From: Capniomyces stellatus
Lineage: Eukaryota > Kickxellomycota > Harpellomycetes > Harpellales > Legeriomycetaceae
Assembly: GCA_001661515.1 (NCBI GenBank)
Contig: LUVW01000013.1
Coordinates: forward strand, 844,649 to 908,648
Length of the DNA stretch: 64,000 bases
Direction: 5' to 3'
Numbering within the stretch: position 1 is the stretch's first letter; each line of letters starts with the position of its first letter. Under the pieces are notes generated by a model. That model saw only the letters and a list, made by a program, of their open reading frames with translations, made no database searches and was not told the DNA's origin. The position numbers and the translations under genes are program-made. Shown in pieces: positions 10,032-20,752 of the stretch.

Positions 10032-13000
10032 ATGTCAAAGAAAAACACAAAGATACTTTCCATGTTGGAAAGTGAGGCGGGAAAGCTGATCAAAAGAAAC
10101 AATTACATTAGTAGCAGTCATTCATTATCTACAAAAGTAGACAAAAGCGCAGAGTATATACCAAGAAGGACCATTGTTGGATTTTCGAGAAATAAATTGC
10201 GGCCTCAATACCACTCAAAAATCGGCAGAGAAGTGTTCAACAACATCATTTTATGCAAAAATATTCAAAAATGCGATATTAAAGAACTGAGCACTGGAAC
10301 TTTGATTGATTCAATGGCATCAGGCTGTGCTGAAAAGGAATCGAGCGGCACTAAAGTCGATAGTTCTGAAAATATCGATTATGGTCAAATGCTTCAAGAC
10401 AGAATAAACGGAATACGCGAAAAAAGGCTCTGTTTATTTTTGGACTACTTGCATAACCGAAAGTTCAATAGTGGGCAGATGGCGTTCACAGTATACACAA
10501 ACCTAACAAATGATATGAAAAAGCAACTGGTGTTGAACGATTACACGGTATTGTTAAACGTAATTCGCAAAAACGGGACTTTAAAAAGATATACGCCTAT
10601 CCTAGTCCAACTAAATTACATGGAACAAGTTATGAAAAGCATGCGGTTTTACGGCATTGAGCCTGACAAGTACACATACAATGAGCTGATAAGCATGAAT
10701 GCATCGCTCCTAAACACCCAAGAAGTGTACAACATTCTGGAACGTCTAAAAGCACATGGGCCTAAGCCTGATATAGTGATATACAACTCGTTGATTAAAT
10801 ACTATTCCAAGTCAGTTGGCACAATTGAGGAGGCCCGTGGGTTTTGGAGAGATTTGAAGGAGCAGTCGAATGTAGACGAGGTTATGCAGCCAGATCTGAT
10901 GAGCTATAGCGCAATTATAGCAGCCGAAGTTACAGTTGGAAACTGGGAGCAGGTATACGGCCTGTTATTAGAGATGCAGGAAAAAGGTATTGAAATGGAC
11001 ATTGTTGTAAGAAACATTGTATTAAGCGGGGTTGCTAAGATGAAGGGGATTGAAAGCGGAATCGAGGAGGCTGAAATGATCAAACAGGATGGAATTTCGT
11101 TGGATTCAGTGTCATACACCATCCTGATAGGAAGTGCTGTGCTTTACAGAAGATTGGATCTAGCGTCCAAGGTGCTTGAAGAGTGCATCAATGCCAAGTT
11201 GATGCCGAATGTCCACTCGTTGGTGGGGCTGCCGATGCAACCTTCAAAGTTGATAGCGATGATTGAGGGGTTTGGCGGAAAGGCTACGATTGACATATAC
11301 ACCCGCTTATTAGCTAAATGCATGAAGAAGAAGGACCTTGTTGAGGCATCCAACCTGTATATCATGATGGAGAAATCTGGGATTAAAAAGTCAACGGTTG
11401 TCTATGGAATCTTGCTTGAGGGTTTGGTGAACTCTGGAGACATTGCTGAGGCACACAAAGTTTACAACGAGATGATACGTAACCAAGTTCTTCCCGACAG
11501 CTACATTTACTATTCGATTTTCAACTGTATACTAAACAACCAAGATATTATCAATGAAAATAAGCAAGAGTTGAAGCACTGGTATGAAGAAATGCAGAGT
11601 AGGAACGTAAAGCACACGATCCATATTTACAACGTGCTGGCAAAGCTGTACATGAAAACAAGCAACCCGTCTGTTGCGCTGAGCAAGGTGTTAAACAATA
11701 TGCAAAGTTTGCTAGAGGATGCAACTGTTGAGGCTGATATCCAATCGTACAATAACTTGTTTCAGGCATTCGACTCGGCTATAGAGTACGCCATAAAGTC
11801 GCCTGCGAAGGCCGAGTTTGTTTGCAGCGTGGTTGCGGCTCGCAACAAAAGCGCCATTTTGCCAACAGCGCCTAACCCCAAGGCCCGATATGGTGCACCA
11901 AAGTTTGGAGGATCTCCAAATTTGAGCAATGGTGCAGCTCCGAAATATACTTTGGACGATGTTGCTCGTGTTGTCTTCAAGTGGTATAATCAGATCGAGT
12001 CTGTTGGGCCAAAGACAGGTGTTGTTCCTGACGAGTCTACATACGCGCTTGTGTTGTCGATATTCAACAGACTTAGTAACCCAGAGTACGCTTACCAAGT
12101 TTACCAAAACATGATTAGCAAAGAGTCCGCTCAGCAGTCAGCTATCCATGCCATGATGTTTGACAACTCTAAACTTCTGACCAACCTGATGGGGATGTTT
12201 CTGGTTGCAAAAGAACCAGAGCATGTTTTGCAAATGTGGAGGGATCGCGTGCACTACGGCTTGAGTATCGACTCGGTAACCATTGCAATCATGCTTCGTG
12301 CTTGTGATTTGCGAGGACACATAGAAACAGCAAAGCAATACGTAGAGATGCTACTCAATATAAATGACCTAGACTTGATTTATGAATCGGTTGATTCAGG
12401 GTTGGGGTACATGTCATCTCCATTAGCTCATTTAAACACAAGATCAAAATCTACTCAAGCTGAAAGAACAAGCGAGATTGTTGATATGCTGTTTGATAAT
12501 AACGGGTCAACCTGGAGAAAGTCGGTTGATTCAAAAACCATATACCTGCTTATAGCTATGCTCATAAAGTATAGAATGATATCAGACATTATTCCGACAC
12601 TGCGGCTATGGAAAACTGGTAGCAAAGTCGACTACTCCAAACACAACACCAAATCTGGTCAGTCCAGCAAAGACGCAAAGGACCTTAAAAAGCTTACAAT
12701 CAAAAACTTGGGAATTGGTATAAACGGCGCTTTGGATAAAGCTAAACCTAGAAACAGCTTGGCAGAACACACAAGACACAATCTTGACTTTGACTTTGAT
12801 GACTTGAGTATTGATGATATCGATCTCGATGATTTTAGTGGCTCAGGGAGAAGTACTAGGTCAAGATTCAACAAAGTTGGTTCAAACTCATCACATGTAC
12901 TGACGGAACCCATAGTAGCCGGTATTTTGAAAGCTTTGTCGTCGCAACAGCTGACAAAGGAGTGTGGGGGCGAAAATCTCAAAGTCTCAAAGGAGTTTAT

Positions 13001-13043
13001 GCAGTTTGTTGAACAATACTTTCCGCTTTCCGTCCCACTTTAA
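10032..13043 (+). CDS. large pentatricopeptide repeat (PPR) protein, probably mitochondrial
   Basis: PPR proteins bind organellar RNA through arrays of about 35-residue helical hairpins. The intronless frame from the ATG at 10032 gives 1003 residues. An upstream in-frame extension to 9909 has no ATG, so I start at 10032. Clear repeats carry the pattern YNxLI...A..L...M...G..PD, for example DKYTYNELISMNASLLNT, PDIVIYNSLIKYYSKS, PDLMSYSAIIAAEVT, STVVYGILLEGLVNSGD and PDSYIYYSIFNCILNN. They span roughly residues 200-620, with further repeats near 660-800. The N-terminus is rich in Lys, Ser and Arg with few acids, compatible with mitochondrial import. The C-terminal fifth is low in complexity and includes an unusual Asp-rich segment (FDFDDLSIDDIDLDDF). 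Its RNA target cannot be told from sequence. Confidence 0.88.
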   Translation: MSKKNTKILSMLESEAGKLIKRNNYISSSHSLSTKVDKSAEYIPRRTIVGFSRNKLRPQYHSKIGREVFNNIILCKNIQKCDIKELSTGTLIDSMASGCAEKESSGTKVDSSENIDYGQMLQDRINGIREKRLCLFLDYLHNRKFNSGQMAFTVYTNLTNDMKKQLVLNDYTVLLNVIRKNGTLKRYTPILVQLNYMEQVMKSMRFYGIEPDKYTYNELISMNASLLNTQEVYNILERLKAHGPKPDIVIYNSLIKYYSKSVGTIEEARGFWRDLKEQSNVDEVMQPDLMSYSAIIAAEVTVGNWEQVYGLLLEMQEKGIEMDIVVRNIVLSGVAKMKGIESGIEEAEMIKQDGISLDSVSYTILIGSAVLYRRLDLASKVLEECINAKLMPNVHSLVGLPMQPSKLIAMIEGFGGKATIDIYTRLLAKCMKKKDLVEASNLYIMMEKSGIKKSTVVYGILLEGLVNSGDIAEAHKVYNEMIRNQVLPDSYIYYSIFNCILNNQDIINENKQELKHWYEEMQSRNVKHTIHIYNVLAKLYMKTSNPSVALSKVLNNMQSLLEDATVEADIQSYNNLFQAFDSAIEYAIKSPAKAEFVCSVVAARNKSAILPTAPNPKARYGAPKFGGSPNLSNGAAPKYTLDDVARVVFKWYNQIESVGPKTGVVPDESTYALVLSIFNRLSNPEYAYQVYQNMISKESAQQSAIHAMMFDNSKLLTNLMGMFLVAKEPEHVLQMWRDRVHYGLSIDSVTIAIMLRACDLRGHIETAKQYVEMLLNINDLDLIYESVDSGLGYMSSPLAHLNTRSKSTQAERTSEIVDMLFDNNGSTWRKSVDSKTIYLLIAMLIKYRMISDIIPTLRLWKTGSKVDYSKHNTKSGQSSKDAKDLKKLTIKNLGIGINGALDKAKPRNSLAEHTRHNLDFDFDDLSIDDIDLDDFSGSGRSTRSRFNKVGSNSSHVLTEPIVAGILKALSSQQLTKECGGENLKVSKEFMQFVEQYFPLSVPL

Positions 13044-13311
13044 TTCCACCTGTTTTTGGTGCTGTGGATATCCAGCTAAACTAAAGGCACTCACAATTAA
13101 TAATAAGATCCAGTTGATATAGATTGTATGCATTATATATAGTTTAGATATTTCAAATTTATAAATATTTGGTCTAATTAGCCAAGTTCCCAAAAAAAAA
13201 AAAAACACTTTAAAGCCACAAACTCAATTTTTACAATACAATTAGTTTCATTCAATTTTGGCTTAAAAAACATAGCAACAGTAGCAAAACTCTTGTGGGT
13301 TTGTGAGACGA

Positions 13312-14776
13312 TCACCGCGAATTGTTAGGCCTCTTGTTGTTAACGGGAACATAGTCGTCTCTATTCTTTCTTTTTTTGCCTCTGTTTTTGTTCTTGAGCT
13401 CATTGTCAACCTCCTGTTGCTCCAAAACGCTGGCGTCAGTTTGAATAAATATATAAGTCATGGGGTTCTTTTCTATAATCTCTGCGTTGCTGTCAGCCGA
13501 CAAACCTTCGGTAAATCCAATACTTCGGCGGTGTTCGTATCCAGGGTAGTTTTTGGGCACAAATGGAACTCTAGTCTCGCATACCAACTTGTTTTCATTT
13601 TTAGCCAGTGCCTTAACTCCCCATTGGTCATATGGACTGCCAGACTTTAACGTTATGTGGATCTCCCCGTCCACTTCTAGATCCGGCTTAACGTTTTGCG
13701 AGATTGCAAAATTAATTGCATCCATTTCCTCCTTCCGTGCTCTTTCGGCCTTTTCATCTTTTGGCGCTACAGATACTTCTTCCTTGACAGCTGCACTCTC
13801 ATCTGGACCACCACTTTCGGGTTGCTCCAGATTCGATGGTTGAGGATGTGAATCATTCACATTGCTTGACGGTACATGCTCGCTTTTTGGCCTAACCACT
13901 TTTCTACCTTCATTCTCAGAGTCTGATTCGTCTTGGTTTTTGTTCTCCTTCTTTTTCTTTCCATTCTTGTTCTTTTTCTTTTTTTTTGAGTTGGGGTCTT
14001 CTCTGTTTTTATTTGAGCTGTCGTATGACAGTAGCGGAGTTGCACAGCTGAAAAACTTCATCAACAAGTCCTGATTTGTTTTTATGTTTCTTTCCTGATC
14101 TTTGATGCCAAGGCCTGCATGTGGAAAGTTGAATACAATTCTTGTAAACTTTTGACTTTTTAACACTTTGTATTTTTCCAGCTTTGTGCAGTCAACACCG
14201 TAGTGCACTGTACCGCCAAACCGAGAAAATCCTTCAAGCATCTCTGCCGCGTCCTTGTACTTTTCATGCAGTTCCTTTTCAGTATCAAATGAAGTTGCTA
14301 CAATGTTTTTTCCACTCCCAAGATTTTCAGCTAGTGCCTTCGCAAAGCTGAAGTTTCCTATATAATTCAACAGTCAATATTCATCAGTATCAAATATTTC
14401 TATTTCCATTGATTTCCTCCCATTAAATTTGTAAATCAGGCATCGACAAAGTGGGTTTCCACCCTCTCAGCCCTTAATATCTACAATTTATTTGATCTCA
14501 ATATAATCATGTAGATCTGTTTGTCTTTTTTTTTGTATTGCTTCTTTATTTCTTAAAATAATTGTGTTTACCTTCACCAATAAGCAGAATCTTGTCTTTC
14601 AAGGTGTACAGTGTTCGAACCTGTTGGATGTGAACTTGTTTTTTCGCTGCTTTTACTGCGCTCCCCTTTCCCTTTGCATTTCCCTTTTGCTTGTTTTTTT
14701 CTGCATCTTGCTCAGCCTTCTTTTGTAGCAAGCTATTCAGCCTTTTCTGCAAACCGGCTCTCTTTACCTTGGCCAT
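13312..14776 (-). CDS. BMT5-like 25S rRNA uridine-N3 methyltransferase (DUF2431)
   Basis: The family methylates uridine in large-subunit rRNA in the nucleolus, using S-adenosylmethionine. Exon 1 is 14776-14572 and exon 2 is 14357-13312, giving 416 residues. The join restores the motif ILLIGEGNFSFAKALAENLG, the glycine-rich SAM-binding loop typical of BMT5-like proteins. It is followed by IVATSFDTEKELHEKY, VHYGVDCTKLEKY and the family hallmark IVFNFPHAGLGIKD. The N-terminus is a Lys-rich nucleolar-type extension. A long acidic/basic linker (encoded about 13740-14030) separates the catalytic part from a C-terminal segment (INFAISQNVKPDLEVDGEIH). Start chosen: MAKVKRAGLQKR, the only ATG before the motif. 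The gene is divergent from the small RRM-like gene; its 3' end faces the PPR gene, 268 bases away. Confidence 0.9.
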
Positions 14777-15181
14777 TTCTGTTGCTGGTTATCTTGTTGA
14801 TATATTTTTTGTATATAAATTCTTTTATGAATCAACAAAAGGTTAAAGCCAGGTTTATTTGGATATATTTTTTGATCAATTCAATTAAATTTAACTGCTC
14901 ATTTTTTTAATTTTTTTTTTGTAAAATTTTTTATGCAATTTAAACCTGATCAAAGGATTCCGCTTTTTTTCAAACTTTTTTGTGTTTTTTGCACTCAAAG
15001 TCGAGTTTGCCTCAAAATTAAACCAAATGGCGTCGAAATAGCCTTGATTATTATATTGCTGTGCTAATACATACTTCCAACTTTATTTCTCACACTCCCT
15101 ATTGTAATTATACCCCAAAGTATATTCAGCTAGTATTTTGATTATACTTGATTAGAGATATTTTCAATAGTACTAATTAAC
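14777..15181. promoter_or_regulatory. bidirectional upstream region
   Basis: 405 AT-rich bases separate the divergent BMT5-like and RRM-like genes. There are T runs near 14904-14934 and a TATATAAAT-like stretch near 14812 on the methyltransferase side. Nothing more specific is visible. Confidence 0.35.
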
Positions 15182-15622
15182 ATGTTTAAACCAAAAACGA
15201 TAATTCTGTTTTTTGACAGAAATGCATTCAAAAGCTACAGCAACGTTTTTAAATTGCATGATTACTTTAGTCAATACGGAAAGATAATCGGTATGTTTTT
15301 TATGAAGGTAAGAACTCCCCCCCCCTCCGCATTGAGTTTCAGGCCCATTCAAGCTTGAAAATCTTGTGTTTATTGATTTATCTAGTAATTGGAATCAATG
15401 GTTTTAAAAGAATACAACTTGGATTACATTTAGGATTTAACAACAAAAGAGCGAACGGGAATACTGAATCTAACATACTCTGACGTGAATGCCGCTGAAA
15501 AGGTCCACAGCATATACGAACATAGTATCCCTGGGATCCCTGAGGATATGAATATTGTCAAGATAGCCAACTCTGAAATCCATAATTTTCCCAAAACTAA
15601 AAGTGCAGATAGAAGATACTAG
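15182..15622 (+). CDS. small RRM-like protein, 104 residues
   Basis: Two exons, 15182-15307 and 15434-15622, join in frame at GTAAGA...TTTAG to give 104 residues; neither exon is long enough to stand out alone. The order TIILFFDRN (beta 1), YSNVFKLHDYFSQYGKI (helix), IGMFFMKD (beta 2), ERTGILNLTYSD (beta 3), VNAAEKVHSIYE (helix) matches an RNA-recognition-motif fold. The phrase HDYFSQYGKIIGMFF is like RNP-fold proteins, but the RNP1/RNP2 aromatics are not clearly conserved. The length suggests a single stand-alone domain. I do not recognise an orthologue, and the function is unknown beyond possible RNA or protein binding. The start has an upstream stop context and lies 405 bases from the divergent gene. 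Confidence 0.65.
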
Positions 15623-16233
15623 ACGTATCGTTTTGATTTTACGTAATGTTTAACCTGTGCTAATATATAAAACTATTTATGTGTGTCTTGGGCCGTTTTA
15701 GTAACATAGCTACATTGGCACTTTGATTACACCATCTACTTGAATAAAGGTATACAATATACCGCGGTATATAATCGTTTCTATGTTATTTCAGCAAGTT
15801 AGCTTTTTTTTTAAAAAAACACGGGTTTGGATGGTTTACATTGGACTTTTTTGCCATCTATTCTACAAACTATGGTCTGGGATTTGTCTATACCTACAGA
15901 GTAGATTTAGGACCTAAAGCTTGTCGACTGTAACACAGCTTGATGTTTATTGACAAACATATCAACAATGGACAGATGCTAAAGAATAATTATGGCAAAA
16001 AAATCACCAACTAATATCAAAAGTAAATGCCGATTAAAGTGAATCAATGCAGTTTTTTGCTAATTAAACCAATTCAAATTTACACGAAAAACAAATCAAT
16101 CATACAACTACAAAAAAACTAGAAACAAGTCCGCAAATTTATATTTATTCTTTACTTTTTTTAATAAGCAACTGTACTAAGAGTATTTTTCATTATTTTT
16201 TAATTCTATAAGCATTACTGCAATAATACACAA
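15623..16233. other. intergenic spacer
   Basis: No gene is visible. A run of nine T followed by seven A lies at 15804-15819, one of several such symmetric T/A blocks in the window. The sequence just before the next ATG is A-rich and probably 5' untranslated. Confidence 0.4.
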
Positions 16234-18449
16234 ATGGAGTCTAGTTCCAAAAGGCCAAAACTCGATCTTGACGATTCCGATTCTGACTCTGATTTTAAAC
16301 ACAATGAAACGCGAATTAATATTGCAGAGAAAAGTGCACATGTTATAAAGCCACAAAATATCAAGCCAAAACGCACGATTAGAAAACTGAACAGCGATAT
16401 ACTAAGCCACAAGTTGGGTAGTGGGGATGACGACTCTGACTTGGATTCGGATTCCAGTGCCATAATTGATGGCAAATCTAATATTTGGCTAAGGAATGTC
16501 AAGTCAAAAAAGCTTGCTCGGAATCCGGTACCAACAGAAAGAAAATTAAATAATGAGGCTGCAATTACTAGAAGAGCGAGCGTGCTAGATTCGGATTCAG
16601 ATGAGGACTCGGATGAGGACTCGTTTTTCAGCAGAAAAATGTCCAAGGATACAGAGGATTTAATTATCGGGATGGTCGCAGATCCCAAAAAGACTGGCGA
16701 CAGGGAGACCAGTGTTGGCAGTAGCGGTGGTGATAGCAGTTCGGACGCAGATGATCCAAACCAGGTTTGTATTACTGACACTAGCAATGTCAAGGCCGCT
16801 GATGTAAATAGTGACAAAAAGAGGTGAGCTTTCTTTTATTAAAACACAAAAACTTGCTGCTATTGGAAATAGGCGACATTTTAGTGTACTATATTTTGTG
16901 TACCTAACCTACAATATTTAGTTGGGATAACCTGTGTGAAGCAAAAGTGCTGTTGTTCTAATCAACTATGTATTTTATTTTATTGAAACTAGCCTTGGCG
17001 AATCGTATGTTCTGAGCGACTCGGAGTCTGACAAAGCTTTTAGTGACAGAGCACCTGAGGTAGAGGGTTTGAAAAAAAAGAAAACGTCGACATTTACCGA
17101 TGCTTTGAATAAAATGTTCAGTGATTCAAGTGACGAGATAAACGGCGATAGCTCGTATGCTGATACGTCGGAGTTTACTGGCAGGGCTGGTATGGACAGG
17201 ACAAACCTACGGAGAACGCCGGCTCAAAGGTGATTATATTTTTGTATTTTTGTTGGTGAACTCACCTAAATGATACGCGCGACTTATGCATCTTGAATGG
17301 CTTATAATTTTAAATGCTAGGCCCAAAAAAGCGAGTAATAAGCAAAAGGACTCTAGCGATTCGGAAAATGAACAGGGGCTGGGCATCAGCGAACAGGACC
17401 TTGACCCAGCGTTACAGGAGATCCTGAACTCAAAGAAAGGCGTAATCGATGTTGGGGACGAGAGTGGAGATAATGGGTCTGGCGTGATAGACTTGGACGA
17501 TTTACCGAACACGAGTGTCGATGTGATCACGGATATCACGGTTGAGATCCAGTTTAACTTGAAAATTGATCAAAAGTTCATCTATAGCGAGCTTGGGGTG
17601 TACAGAAATTTTTTTTGGAATGGAATTCATTGTAATAGCAAGAACAACCTGGAAAAGGCGGTGCAACTGCCGATTGTTGTTACTTTGCGAAACGATGAAA
17701 TCTTTGCACAAAAGCTGGGCTCACTGGCATTAGACCAGGTCATACCATCAGACTTTAGTACGTTTTTGCTGGTTTACGAAGGCGTGAAAATATATCCAAC
17801 CGTAACCCCAAAAGCGTTGGGAAACAATTCTAAGATGCAGATAGGTAATTGAAACTAATACGATATCTTTAGCCAGCTTGACAAACCCCCTCCCCCTCCC
17901 CATAAAACTAGGTATGGACTTCTTGCAGCTTCCTGGCTTTGACTAATCAACGATTCAATCTACGTTTAACATGATTAAATAGATATTTATCCGACTTCGG
18001 TTTATAGTAGAGTTGTTGATGCACAGGCTCTAGAGTATCAAAACCAAAAGCTGGAGCAAGCGATGCTAAATGACAATGATCTGAGTGGTTTGGAGCCAAA
18101 TTTGCCAAAGGCTGATACCAGCTACAACAGCTCCACAAAGATTAAAATAAGGAACAAAGCGGGCAGTGACGTTTATATGGAGGTCTGGAGTGTAAGTACC
18201 ATATACGGCTTTTGACTGCTTTAATACAGACTCAAAATTATTCTCTGATAGCTCAAATATACTTTTTCGTTTTTAAATGATTTATAGAACATCAATATAT
18301 CGACAGTAGTCACAAGGTACAAGGAACTTTGCAAGCTGGATGACGATGTTAAAGTTCGTTTAAGCTTTGATGACGAGTTTTTAGATCCTGAAATAACATT
18401 GCGCGATACTGAGATTGAAAGTGACGATATGATCATGGCTTTTTACTAA
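16234..18449 (+). CDS. Rad60/Esc2/NIP45-type protein with two SUMO-like domains
   Basis: RENi-family proteins carry tandem SUMO-like domains that contact the SUMO machinery and act in recombination repair with Smc5/6. Exons are 16234-16823, 16993-17229, 17321-17844, 17983-18191 and 18288-18449; all junctions are in frame, giving 573 residues. The N-terminal half is acidic and Ser/Asp-rich (DSDSDFKH, DSDSDEDSDEDSFF), typical of the family. SUMO-like domain 1 spans about residues 345-455 (DITVEIQFNLKID to VYEGVKIYPTVTPKALG then MQIDIY). SUMO-like domain 2 is the C-terminus, about 500-573 (TKIKIRNKAGSDVYMEV, LSFDDEFLDPEITL, SDDMIMAFY). The chain ends without a Gly-Gly, so it is not a conjugatable modifier. 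Intron 3 also holds a second acceptor that would truncate the protein (see findings). Confidence 0.9.
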
Positions 18450-18514
18450 ATTTTTGGCTAGTTTAAATTTGGATTCCCATTTATTTGTATTCTGTTTTTG
18501 CCTAATTATAAAAT

Positions 18515-18520
18515 AATAAA
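18515..18520 (+). terminator. polyadenylation signal AATAAA of the Rad60-like gene
   Basis: A canonical AATAAA lies 66 bases after the stop codon, in a T-rich then A-rich context. The position is suitable for 3' end formation. Confidence 0.45.
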
Positions 18521-18584
18521 GACCATGTATATTATTTAAGCAAGGTGTAAAATGGCAATAACTCGATCAAGCATTGTTTCGTTT

Positions 18585-18715
18585 AATAGCAATGCCTCGT
18601 ATAATAGTATTGTCTCATAAAAATAGTATTGTCTCATAAAAATAGTATTGTCTCATAAAAATAGCAATGCCGCGTATAATAGCAATGTCTCGTATAATAG
18701 TATTGTCATTAATGT
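18585..18715. repeat. minisatellite, 18-19 bp unit, about 6.5 copies
   Basis: Units alternate between two types: AATAGTATTGTCTCATAAA (19 bp, three perfect copies in a row) and AATAGCAATGYCKCGTAT (18 bp, flanking copies). The flanking type on both sides suggests the inner copies expanded later. The repeat is non-coding and lies just beyond the 3' end of the Rad60-like gene. Confidence 0.9.
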
Positions 18716-20590
18716 AAATGTTTGATGATGTAAACTGCCGAGTGTGTCCTTGTCTTCATTATAAACACTCTAAGTTAGCACTCGAATTGTTGTAGAGCAA
18801 CACTTTGTAATCAAGCTCAGCATATTATAAAGATAATTTAGCTGCTTTGGGCTTAGAATTTTATAATTTTGTACTGCGTTGGCAAAACCCAACTGTCAAG
18901 AACCGACCAATCACACGCAAAACGTAAGTGAACTGTGATGTAATTGATTTAATTGATGTAATTGATGTAGTTGTGCAGCTGATGTAATTGTGGTCAGAAC
19001 TAAACTCGAATTAGTAAAAATACTACGACTAATTTATCCTTGGTCTACAACCATCACATTGGAGTCGGCTAATAAAAATGTTTTACGATTTTCGTAACAT
19101 TGAGCTTACAAGCCAAGTAGCTTGATTCTCGGCTCTTTTTTATTGGATATATCTGTTTTACAAGTCAGCATCACATAATGTATCTATATAGACCTCCAAG
19201 TATGCGAACCGAAAGGTGCTAAAAACAGAATCAACATGAAACTGACAAGACAATTTGTATGAATCGAAACTGAAAATAGCAGACAATGACAGATAAACTT
19301 CAATTGACATAATTAAGATCACGTGCAAATTTAAGTTGGCCAATTCTAATGATTACAGGTAATCTTCATTGTCTTTTGTTTCCATCGAGTATAAGGCGGG
19401 TTCACTTCATGAAATTACCGGTCATCAATCTCAGTCTCGGCTTACTATTTGAACGAATGGCATTCTGACGCTTTACCCGCACAATTATATTCTCGGAATA
19501 TCTTGTCAATCATGGATATACAATATGGAGAAAGGCGAAAGCGAAAACAAAAGCAAAAACGGTCATTAAGGAAACGAGTAGCTTGAATGAGCAACACCAA
19601 CTTAAAAGAATCACATTTCCACTTTCTACGCCATAACACCAGTTTCAAAAATGTTCTATTTATAGTTTATTAAGTATGCTTGTTATAAATTCCAAGCACT
19701 TTTCAATTCGGGTGATTACAACTCTTCCTATTATTGTTTAGGTGCCATTTCGTGTGAAAGTTTCAATTATCAATTATTTGCTTTATTCCTTGATTTGTGA
19801 ATTTATTACAATAATAATAAATGTTTCCGTAATTCCAATAATAAAAAAAAGTGCTTCCGTCCATGTTAATAAATTTCAATAATAAAGGCGTTTCCGTTAA
19901 TTAAAAGTAATGTCTGTTTGGTTGGTTTATTTGGTTAAGTTGGCTAATACAATTATCAAAAGTGGGGTGAATCCCCAAGCGCACAAGGAAGTGGGAAACT
20001 CTCTTAGTAACAAGGTTAAAATTACGTGGACGTTGGTCTTTGATTTCCACGCTGTATTCTACTCCTATTTTCTGAAATAAAACTATCTGCTCAATGGCAT
20101 AGTGTGATTTTATATTATTTCGCCGGCCAAATTACGGAATAAGCCAGCAAGCTCAACGCTAAAACCCAAAACCTAGAGTGTAGCAAAATGTAGAACCGCG
20201 TGACAATTATCTTTCGATTCTATGGTTGGCAATCTTAAACTTAGAGCGTAGCGCCGTTATTCATTGACTCCACTATGTGTGTAATTATTGGCATTTAGTA
20301 ATAAACAACACAGGAGCATAGTATGTATTTTGGGGCTAGGACACTTCGTTTGGCTCTCGAATCTATTATCTATTATTAGCATATTTTAACCAATTGACCT
20401 AAAAAAAAACAAGCAAGTCATGTACCAAGGCTTTCAAGAAACGTTCGCCGTGTATTCACACAAGCATAGTTTAAAAATAGCTTTAATATTGATTTATTTT
20501 ATAGCACCATTACTTGACGAATACTTCCATTATATGCTGTTATACATGGATAATCGACCAGTCTAATAAAATTGGGAATTCTCAATTATC
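18716..20590. other. gene-poor intergenic region
   Basis: About 1.9 kb with no supported gene on either strand. Frames are short and interrupted, and no tRNA or known small RNA is recognised. Short repeats of GATGTAATTGA occur near 18937-18990 and AATAATAAA blocks near 19815-19890. Confidence 0.5.
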
Positions 20591-20597
20591 TATAAAA
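20591..20597 (+). promoter_or_regulatory. TATA box of the secreted-protein gene
   Basis: TATAAAA lies 162 bases before the ATG in an otherwise mixed sequence, followed by an A- and C-rich leader. This is a typical core promoter of a strongly regulated gene. Confidence 0.55.
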
Positions 20598-20752
20598 AGG
20601 CAAATGAATTTCCCTCTGAAAATAACCGTCAATTAACTTTTTTCTCATTTGAAAAATATAAAAAAAACAACCCACTATATCCAAGCCAGATAACTGCATT
20701 CACTTTTATATCTATCGAATAATTCGAAGAAATACAATATACAACTCTAACA

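Noticed and set aside
18585..18715. Evenly repeated short units suggesting a CRISPR array
   Set aside because: Units are contiguous with no unique spacers; it is a minisatellite in a eukaryotic genome.
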